64,000 nt of DNA from Paragorgia papillata. Its lineage: Eukaryota > Cnidaria > Anthozoa > Scleralcyonacea > Coralliidae. Made by a program: the position numbers and the translations under genes. The stretch spans positions 302,501 to 366,500 of the forward strand of contig JAWNZC010000367.1 in assembly GCA_035771165.1 (NCBI GenBank), read 5' to 3'. Positions 57,701 to 64,000 of the stretch are shown one piece after another. Below the pieces are notes generated by a model that was not told the DNA's origin, made no database searches, and saw only the letters and a list, made by a program, of their open reading frames with translations. The number at the start of each line of letters is the position of its first letter. The stretch's first letter is position 1.

Positions 57701-60700
57701 CAAAAGATTCTTTAATAGACGTTTTGCTTTTAGTCTAAAAGACCTTAAAGAATGAAAAGAAATCGGTTGTTGATGCTGCTGTTGTTGTTGTTTTTGGTGG
57801 TGGTGGTGGTGGTGGTGTTTGTTGTTGTTGTTGTTGTTGTTGTTGTGTATGTGGGTTTAATTTTATTTGTGTCAATTAATTAATAGCAAAATAATAGCAT
57901 TAAGTAGTCAGACAAAAAAATATATATGGTTAGAAACACCAACGAAACAATAGCAAGAAATGGCGGACTGTTGGCAGCACGGTACATGCAACCCCGAACA
58001 AAAAAACCAATCCAAATCAGTAAGCGAGTTTAACAATTTAATCTGTTTTTCCAAACGCTTTCGACCGAATTCTATTTTCTTTGTGTATCCTTCTTAAGAT
58101 CGTAAAGGGAAGCAAACGTTTTTTACCAAATCCCCTGCAGTTATCAATTGCACTGCTCTTGGTAAAAGCATTGTCGGAATTTAAATGCTAAAAATAGGAA
58201 AAGTCCGAGTATAATAGTCTGGTGGCCCGTGTTAACTAGTCAGGGTAATTAAAATAGTCTGGTGTTGGAGTAAAATATCAAACAAAGTAACAATGCGCTA
58301 TAAATATCTTAATGAAAGGTTTAAAATGTTTGTCACAAACCAATGAGCTTTTGTGTCTGAAAAGCTTTCTTTTATAGCCATCTGTACCCTGAAGTCCAAA
58401 ACTGGGGCATCACCGAAAGCACTTGTCCAATGAGGAGAACCAAAAGGCGTAACTGTTTCATCGTTTGAAGGAACTGACCACATGGATGCGTTTCGTTTTC
58501 GTCCAATAAGCATGTATCCTCCTCCGTCGGTAGTCATGTCACACCACACCTTTAAAATGTAAAAGATAATAAACAAAGTATTCTTTGTGATTTAAAAACA
58601 AAACAACAATTTTTTTTTCACAGTTCTAACACGAACAAAAATACGTAGGTTTTGAGAGGCAATTTCTTTGTATATTACATTATTTAGTTTATGCGTACAT
58701 ATATACGTTGTAAACTGTATGCTTGACTATATAGTATATAATACCAATAACAGTTAAATTGACCGATCGAACGAGAGCCGGTGTGGTATAATTTCCCCCC
58801 CTCCCCATTTCTCTCCTGACTTTTGCGCGTGGGTTATTTCCATATACTGCGCAGGCGTTAGCATTTCTTCATCAAATTTTCACATCCGTAAAAGGTCAGG
58901 TTAGTGCTATAAGCTAAGTGTGATAAGCTAGTTGTAAACACGTTATTGGGTTAGGTAAGTGTATAAGCTAGAAGGTAAAGCCACTTACTGATTAGGGTTA
59001 GTGTTTTTGTTAGAGCTAAACGACCTGTGTAATTAACTTACAATCTTACATTGACTATTGAACAATTATCAAATACTGAATTGGAAATATAGGAACTAGA
59101 TGTTGGCGATTTTATCATTTTCTAATTTTAAGCAAAACTTAATTTGGGATGGGAGATGTAATTATTAGTATATGGCGGTTTATCAATACATATATTGGAT
59201 CAAATAAGGGGACAATATTTCACGGGAAGCAAAATATCACAGTTGTAGTTATGCGATTTTGTTGATATGGGTTGTAACACTGATTGACTTTAGAAAACAA
59301 GTAATATTTAATTTTACATAGATACATTTTTAAATCAGATATAAATTGTATTTTTTTAAAAATCCACCTTTCTTGGCTTGTTAGCAATCCCAAAGTTTAT
59401 CCAATAAAATCCATCTCTAGCATCATTGACGTTGTTCAGAACATCAGAGCAGTCGTAGGCAGGATCGAAAAATTCTCCTCGTGACTGGGATCCTGTAATG
59501 TACAATGTCCTAAGTTAGGATGCAATGTTCTTAAACTTAAACTTAAACATCTAAACAGCGTATTTATAATAATCTGTCCGATATTTCCCACAAGGTTTCT
59601 AAAGAACGTTGGCACAAAAAGTCATTGTGATACATTAACAGGACTTTGATAGTAAAATAGTTTGGTGTTAGGAAGAGTAAACTAGTCTGGTGTTAGAGTA
59701 AAATTGTTTCGTGTTAGACAGGGTAAAATAATCTGGCGTTAGACAGAATAAAATAGCCTGGTGTTAGACAGAGTAAAATAGTCTGGTGTTAGACAGAGTA
59801 AAATAGTCTGGTGTTAGACAAAGTAAAATAGTCTGGTGTTAAACAGAGTATAATAATATGGCGTTAGAGTCAGGGTAAAGACATGCACTGGGTTTCTTAA
59901 AATTGGAGAAACGTGCATATTGTTTATTAAAGGAAACAGTTTCACCATGCAGTTATTTTTGTTGATTAAAAATAGTAACGCATTTGAATTAGCCTAATGT
60001 AGCCGGATAACCCGGACGAGGAGTTGTTTCGAAGACGTATTTCTAACATAAGCTATTACTGTCAAATTTTACGTACCATCAACTGCTTTCCAGCTGTAAA
60101 AACCATGGTCGGCGGTACAAAATAGAAGTTTGTCGTTGGATTGTCGGTCTTTAAACAACTTAATCTTACCATGGTTGGTTTTGTTACAAGGTTGTGGGTT
60201 AAAACTTTTATCGTCTACAATAGTCTTTGAAAAGAAATAATGATACAGTAAAAGTAAAATAATAATGCACAGTTTTCAGGAGTGGAGAAAATGTTCTCGC
60301 TTTCATAGGTTTTTCAATCTTCAAGAAGTAGAAGGTTTCTGCCACGCATTTTTTTCTTTCATTCTAAGTCGGCTTAAACTTTTGTCATTTTTTGTTGTTG
60401 TGCGCTTAAATTCAGTAATATATTAGGAAGCTATATAGGATCACTCGACGCGGTCGTCTATCACATATTATTATACTATTCTATAGCTTCTCACCTAAAA
60501 GGTGAATAACTGTTATTTCTTGAGTATACTCAAAACGAATTTCGTTCCATTTGCTACGCAACTGGATGGATGAGAGCATTTCGACGTTTTCTTGGCAACC
60601 TTTCAATTTACAACGTCAGTAAAAGATTTAGATAACCATCTAGCTATGGTGATTACAACGAATTTACTGTTATCAATTGGAGCTCCGCTGAACACTATAC

Positions 60701-61857
60701 CGCTAGAAAAATAGCATATCTTTAAGGATACCGATCTAAGATACGGGCAAACAGTTAGATTAATCATGAGAACACTTCCAAACGAAGCCTGTATGTGCTC
60801 CCCGGCCTCTCTGCTTATATCTAGTTCAACCGCTTAAGCCATCGCATTACCTTAACTCATTCCTGACTGAGGGCTTCCGCAGAGGTGAATAAAATCGTCT
60901 GGCGTTAGCCAGAATAAAATACTAAAGACCAATTCGGACAGGAAAGAGTTAAGCATGGAACCGAATCTATTGTGAAATTGGAGCCTCGATTATTTTAGGG
61001 GGCCTTTACACGAGGCCGGGTTGAGAGCCAACCCGGGTCAACCCGTCTACGAATAAACCCCGTCTTTCCGGGTTGGAGAGGTGCTACGGTGCGGAACTTT
61101 TGTCAATTCCTTCGTGTAAACACGGATTGACTTGACCCGGGCTCGTGTAAAGTGTTGGCAATATGATAATTTGTGTTGAGAAAAGCTGACCCGGGTTGGG
61201 AAAAAAGCAGCCAACCCGGGTTCATTTAAACACGAAAAAAGAATAATCAGGGATGGCGAGCTGATCCGGGCTGGCACTCAACCCGGGCTCGTGTAAAGGC
61301 CCCCTTAGATAACCAATATCCTTAGCCCACTACCTAGAGCTGCTTATAAGTGTTTAGGGAAAGAGAAGAGAGCATATATAAAACCGTTCATTAATTAAGG
61401 TTTAAAAGCCAGGTTGAAAATGCAAACATTTTTTCGCTATTGGCATCCTAATTTTTATTCAATTGTAAGACTTTCAAGATCTTTAAAATGGAGCGGAAAA
61501 TGAAGTGCCGGTAACTTTAGAATTTATTATTTAAAATTTAGAATTTATGTTTAAAAATAGAAAGAACAACCCTTGTCCTTGAATTTGCGTAACGATTTGA
61601 CTTTTTCGGCGGAGAAAAGGAAGAGAATTTTAAGCAAAGCTTCCAATATTTAGTCTTCGTTGAGTTCCACCCATAATGTATGGCTACACATAGTTTCTTT
61701 ACTGTTCAATATCTTTGTGTATTTAAACCGTTGTTGTCAAACTGTTAAAATAATCAAAGACTATAGTTTTTACTTAAAGCCTGCCTTACCTTGGAAATAG
61801 AACAATCAACCAATGACAAACAGATCAAGAAAATCTTGAAATACATTTTATAATTGT
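45473..61857 (-). CDS. Secreted fibrinogen-like/coiled-coil/TLDc protein, 656 aa
   Basis: Complete gene with 13 coding exons whose phases all agree (1971 nt including stop). Residues 1-16 form a signal peptide (MYFKIFLICLSLV). Residues 20-68 hold a short motif G-x-I...NDKLLFC...W. Residues 69-300 are fibrinogen-like (DGFYWI, VWCDMTTDGGGYMLIGRKRN) but without a canonical fibrinogen C-terminal half. Residues 302-376 are Cys-rich (CCACYGP, YCGNDC). Residues 390-434 have a second small motif (KKLYVRANKTWNVV). Residues 435-477 form a coiled coil (LSRLETRLENHLSRVETKL). Residues 478-656 are a full TLDc domain (FHSKCNNKGATVTIVRV, FGGY, HDLYIANNA, LLAGSYHFTPSEVEVFYF). It is probably an extracellular oligomeric lectin-like protein; a TLDc domain is unusual outside the cell. 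No symbol is assigned. Confidence 0.88.
45945..46080. repeat. TTCAACAT-rich hairpin, copy 1
   Basis: GGCCTGGCCAAACGCTTTCAACATC and many ATGTTGAA/TTCAACAT words in both orientations; GGCCAAA.GCTTTCAACAT recurs near 49470. Confidence 0.65.
47484..48390. mobile_element. Fold-back element with CTCTGGGTGCCAG ends
   Basis: Left CTCTGGGTGCCAGCGG...CAACGCTCG and right CGAGCGTGGAAGAACCTCTGG are inverted; GGCGAGCG and CACCGAGCC also pair across the element. Confidence 0.65.
48436..49248. mobile_element. Fold-back element with AGGCTCGRTTTCCAGCC ends
   Basis: Left GGCTCGATTTCCAGCCTTAT and right ATAAGGCTGGAAACCGAGCC are inverted copies. Confidence 0.65.
49277..49530. repeat. TTCAACAT-rich hairpin, copy 2
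   Basis: Dense TTCAACAT / ATGTTGAA words and GGCCAAATGCGTTCAACA. Confidence 0.65.
51223..51441 (-). CDS. TLDc gene exon 12 (N-terminal TLDc half)
   Basis: Acceptor cgttatttag, donor ACAG/gtagga. Reads FSSVILVGRPDFCQQIEQWL, CWRTSRDGWLAATFHSKCNN and YIFGGYIDVSWT, the hallmark TLDc order. Confidence 0.95.
52174..52303 (-). CDS. TLDc gene exon 11 (coiled coil)
   Basis: Acceptor tctccaaag, donor CAG/gttagt. Leu/Ile heptads over about 35 residues (LSRLETRLENHLSRVETKL), likely oligomerisation. Confidence 0.88.
52743..52877 (-). CDS. TLDc gene exon 10 (small KLYVR...W motif)
   Basis: Acceptor ttttttctag, donor AAG/gtactg, 45 codons. VPGLLEYRKDNKKLYVRANK then TWNVV resembles small beta-hairpin motifs that precede coiled coils in collagen-type trimers; a related pattern is in exon 2. 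Confidence 0.88.
54023..54430. mobile_element. TTA-flanked MITE with GGSCTGCGCTAAACGTCG ends
   Basis: Inverted ends are nearly identical for about 50 bp (CTGCGCTAAACGTCGCACA), TTA on both sides. Confidence 0.85.
54575..55593. mobile_element. MITE with GGCCGTTTACATGGAC ends
   Basis: GCGGCCGTTTACATGGAC and GTCCATGTAAACGGCCCC are inverted; flanks CTA and TTA. Interrupted by a TTTAAAGG hairpin element. Confidence 0.75.
54685..55121. mobile_element. TTTAAAGG-terminus hairpin MITE, copy 7 (nested)
   Basis: Very similar to copy 3 throughout (GGGCAACTATACGTTTC, GTGAACGACGACCGCG). TGATGTCA near 54883 and TGACGTCA at 54935. Confidence 0.82.
56026..56064 (-). CDS. TLDc gene exon 9 (39-nt micro-exon)
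   Basis: Acceptor tcttatttag, donor GGA/gtaagt, 13 codons GRCSKNEVLLNDG in phase 0. Confidence 0.8.
56492..56716 (-). CDS. TLDc gene exon 8 (Cys-rich segment)
   Basis: Acceptor acatttttag, donor AAG/gttagg, 75 codons. CCACYGPLGG, YCGNDCQAKVGG and WSKCMEYQV; probably disulfide-bonded. Confidence 0.92.
56808..56877 (-). CDS. TLDc gene exon 7
   Basis: Acceptor tcttggaacag, donor AAG/gtaagt. YSVTGNISGIHHDSTAFVGC. Confidence 0.9.
57240..57340 (-). CDS. TLDc gene exon 6
   Basis: Acceptor atattttacag, donor CAG/gtaacc. SMMNSCFQKPCSNGFAFLDL. Confidence 0.9.
57551..57743 (-). CDS. TLDc gene exon 5
   Basis: Acceptor cattctttaag, donor TGG/gtaagc, 64 codons. Contains GIGNIAYVKDLQTESIVTTN and QCSKFGL. 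Confidence 0.92.
57776..57843. repeat. (GTT)n/(GGT)n trinucleotide array
   Basis: Alternating GTT and GGT tracts starting about 30 bp upstream of exon 5 in gene direction. Confidence 0.93.
58341..58549 (-). CDS. TLDc gene exon 4 (fibrinogen-like signature)
   Basis: Acceptor acattttaaag, donor CATTG/gtttgt. VWCDMTTDGGGYMLIGRKRN is the classic fibrinogen-related N-subdomain signature. Confidence 0.95.
59368..59492 (-). CDS. TLDc gene exon 3 (fibrinogen-like start)
   Basis: Acceptor acattacag, donor AAG/gtggat. AYDCSDVLNNVNDARDGFYW precedes the CDMTTDGG strand as in fibrinogen-related domains. Confidence 0.92.
59650..59880. repeat. About 26-bp tandem repeat (AGTAAAATAGTCTGGTGTTAG)
   Basis: Eight to nine units in intron 2 of the TLDc gene; the unit is the core of the dispersed CTGGCGTTAGCCAGAATAAA palindrome, so the array grew out of that element. 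Scattered units occur at 58215-58270 and 15225-15300. Confidence 0.85.
60077..60224 (-). CDS. TLDc gene exon 2
   Basis: Acceptor tttcttttcaaag, donor GATG/gtacgt, 49 codons. Gly-x-Ile...NDKLLFCTADHGFYSWKAVD. Confidence 0.92.
60853..60953. repeat. Dispersed TTAACTC palindromic repeat, copy 4 (inverted)
   Basis: TTAACTCATTCCTGACTGAG ... GAAAGAGTTAA, in intron 1 of the TLDc gene. Confidence 0.8.
60998..61304. mobile_element. TTA-flanked 307-bp MITE with GGGGGCCTTTACACGAG ends
   Basis: Inverted ends GGGGGCCTTTACACGAG and CTCGTGTAAAGGCCCCC flanked by TTA at 60995 and 61305. The inside is built of CAACCCGGGT words in both orientations. Confidence 0.88.
61790..61857 (-). CDS. TLDc gene exon 1 (start codon and signal peptide)
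   Basis: Acceptor ctttcgcgttcag, 11 bases of 5' UTR, ATG at 61846-61844, then MYFKIFLICLSLVDCSISK and donor AAG/gtaagg. Confidence 0.9.
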
Positions 61858-62072
61858 CTGAACGCGAAAGAAAAGTATGATAACATGGAGCCCGAAGATA
61901 TTAAAACACAAAACAAGGAATTAACATATAAAGAAAATTCAAACAGAAATTAATCAGCCAAACAAACTAAAACAGCTAAACATTTCAGATCAAATAATGT
62001 AACAAAATGTAGGCCGACATGCTAGGAAACAAGAGTTAAAAGTGTACATATATATGAATAGGTTTGCTTTAC

Positions 62073-62150
62073 CTGTATTAAAGTATCCCGTAAATGTCTT
62101 CGTCTTCGTGACTTGGGTGTTTATGAAGTCAAGCACGACAAGCCAACGTT
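62073..62150 (-). other. Probable 5' UTR exon of the TLDc gene
   Basis: A good donor (ATACAG/gtaaag at 62073) pairs with the exon 1 acceptor. The upper boundary (transcription start) is a guess. Confidence 0.45.
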
Positions 62151-62822
62151 TTTATATGTCAACATCTGATTAGTAATGACAATGTGAAATCCCACTGAAA
62201 GCTTTCATTTTTTCATTTTATTTGTATATATGTTATATGTTATACGACCTCGTGCTTGCATTGCATGTTTTCAAGTGTTTGGAACCATATGAAACATGAA
62301 CCACGAGTTATTACTCTTTTGATTTCTGGTTTTTGAACAACAATAGGAATATAATTATCAATCAAACACCAATCAAATTTAAGCAGGAAGTTTTTCATGC
62401 AATACGACGGTAATTTCTTGAGTTCCATCACTTTTCAGAAAACAGAGCTCTCGTAGGACGGGATTACCAAGGTGTGGAAAATTTATTCACATGAACCGAC
62501 GTTATTTGTCTGTGAAGATCCAAAGCCAAAGCACTTGAGTTTTTCGTTTAATGAAAAATTGACAAATTCTTTCGATATTTCGAGATACACGTGCATAAAT
62601 AACTTTGAGACGCATTCAGTCATGAATTTGAAAGTTAAAACCAGAAACAAAATACCTTAATTTGATAGTGCATGCATGGTTTGACTTATGGGCAGCATGA
62701 CTGTGCTAGGATTAAGGAAAGGACATGTGTGGCAACGGAAACGACCGCAAGAAAATATTCCCTCTAGTTTCGAAGTATTTTGTTTTAGGGCACTATATGT
62801 ACTAGCTACATGTTTTTATTAC

Positions 62823-63348
62823 GACTGCTAGAAAGCTACAACAGTAATTGTTTAGGGATTATTGTAGTTCAGGACTTCAATAAGCCTCTTATCATGAAAA
62901 CGTCCCGGGCCGCTCAGCAACAAACATAAATAATATACGTGGAAAAACCACCGAAATATTTTGTTTGCTCAAACTCGAGATCATGTTCTATACTGATATT
63001 CCTATTTGGTCAGACAAATAATTCAGTATAGGCCTCTTGAGTCGTTCCACAATAAATTAACAATGACCAACCGTGCATGCATGAACTCTTTCCTGTCCGA
63101 ATTTGTCTTTAGTATTTTATTCTGGCTAACGCCAGACGATTTTATTCACCTCTGGGGAAGCCCTCGCGCAGAAACGAGTTAAAGTAAGAAAATCGCTTTG
63201 TATTTACATAAATATTTTTTCCTGGGATAAGTACATGTCAGTTGGTCGTTACCATTAGCAGAAGGACCCATAAATGTCGCAATTTTGAAAATGAAAATGA
63301 GGACACATGTTTGGGCAGCACCCGCAATAGTTATATATAGGTCAGTGG
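62823..63348. repeat. Dispersed repeat copy B (empty site)
   Basis: Uninterrupted relative of 40471-41597; shows GGTCAGACAAATAATTCAG where copy A has the 588-bp insert. Includes a TTAACTC-type palindrome at 63083-63183. Confidence 0.85.
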
Positions 63349-63519
63349 CCTAAAAATACGCGTAGCTTGTATTCGCTAATGATCTCATTCTCATGAATCA
63401 TTAATAGGCGAATGCGAGGGTTTTTCGGCCTCGTGCTTTCATTATTATTTCTCGTGTTTAGAAAGCGCAGTGAGTCATAAATTGTCTTACATTTAAGCGT
63501 AGTGGCGTTGGAGGGAGAT

Positions 63520-63905
63520 CTTTTACTGTATGAACAATAAAATTATGGAACAGTTTTCCGGTTGACATTAAAAAATGAACACTATACACTCCTTTAAGGC
63601 AGCCTTGAGGCAATTTTTTGTAGACTCTTATAAAGATATCGATAATTTTGAAGTCCTATTATAATGTACATATATTATATTATTGCACTATATTATACTA
63701 TATTGTTAGTTGTTTTTATGTGATTTAAGTGCATTTAGGATAATTTTTTATTGCAAATTTTAAAAATTGTTAAGTTTTTCTTATTCAAAATTCTATATTG
63801 TGATATTGGTAGTTATAGCTAGGAGACCCACGGGTTTGTCAGTTTTTTTAGCTGTTATATATGCATGCAAGCCTCATTAAATAAAGTTATTATTATTGTT
63901 ATTGT
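63520..63905 (+). mobile_element. Decayed 3' end of a LINE
   Basis: KLWNSFPVDIKK followed, after a frameshift, by SFKAALRQFFVD recalls the LW..LP..IK / FK..L motifs at the C terminus of CR1/L2-type reverse transcriptases. The 3' end is CCTCATTAAATAAAGTTATT with a TTATTG-type tail. Confidence 0.65.
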
Positions 63906-64000
63906 TACCACGAGTTGTTGACATAGCTTCTTAACCGATCACGGTTTTTAGACTTTTTACACGCGTGCGTGACGGCAAGAGAAATGTTCCTAAAATAATG

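Noticed and set aside
61047..61277. 76-codon minus-strand frame
   Set aside because: Lies wholly inside the TTA-flanked MITE built of CCCGGGTT words.

Overview
The window is metazoan nuclear DNA, most likely from an anthozoan cnidarian. The reasons are introns of 0.1 to 9 kb with GT/AG borders, AT-rich sequence full of microsatellites and fold-back elements, and a secreted gene joining a fibrinogen-like module (CDMTTDGGG signature) to a TLDc domain, a style I associate with sea anemones and corals. The species assignment is inference. There are no rRNA genes, no CRISPR array and no bacterial operons.

Two host genes were assembled by hand from exon homology and splice phase. (1) Plus strand, 1144-29884: the 3' half of a DIS3L (DIS3-like exosome exonuclease 1) orthologue, about 505 codons from the middle of the RNB domain to the natural stop. 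(2) Minus strand, 61846-45473: a complete 13-coding-exon gene for a 656-residue secreted protein (signal peptide, fibrinogen-like domain, Cys-rich segment, coiled coil, C-terminal TLDc domain). The two genes are tail to tail, separated by about 15.6 kb of mainly repetitive DNA.

The main discovery is at 1193-8523. A 7.3-kb element sits inside a 93-nt DIS3L coding exon. It is flanked by a perfect 6-bp target duplication (CCCGCC), begins AG and ends CT, and removing it with one duplication restores both the exon frame and the splice phase. Those termini and that duplication length are hallmarks of Polinton/Maverick elements. However, the element is a near-perfect head-to-head palindrome with two arms of about 3.2 kb, each carrying the same three unrecognised genes and a 20/21-bp minisatellite, around an 85-bp spacer. 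It has no polymerase, integrase, ATPase or capsid gene. It looks like a snap-back derivative of one end of a larger parent that must have been mobilised in trans. The left arm later gained a 5'-truncated LINE, a 66-bp coding duplication and a nonsense mutation.

Layout: 1-1143 DIS3L intron and exon start; 1193-8523 palindromic element; 8530-29884 remaining DIS3L exons with introns full of pentanucleotide arrays, MITEs and SINEs; 30072-33412 MITEs, an inverted duplication carrying a dead copy of one DIS3L exon, and (CTGT)n arrays; 33840-38610 a 4.8-kb minisatellite with higher-order structure; 39112-44950 fold-back elements and a frameshifted transposon-type peptidase relic; 45473-62150 the fibrinogen-like/TLDc gene; 62823-63905 dispersed repeat and a decayed LINE tail.

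A recurring theme is a set of at least seven hairpin elements with TTTAAAGG termini whose inner arms keep a TGACGTCA (CRE/ATF-type) motif, and a second set of MITEs flanked by TTA.
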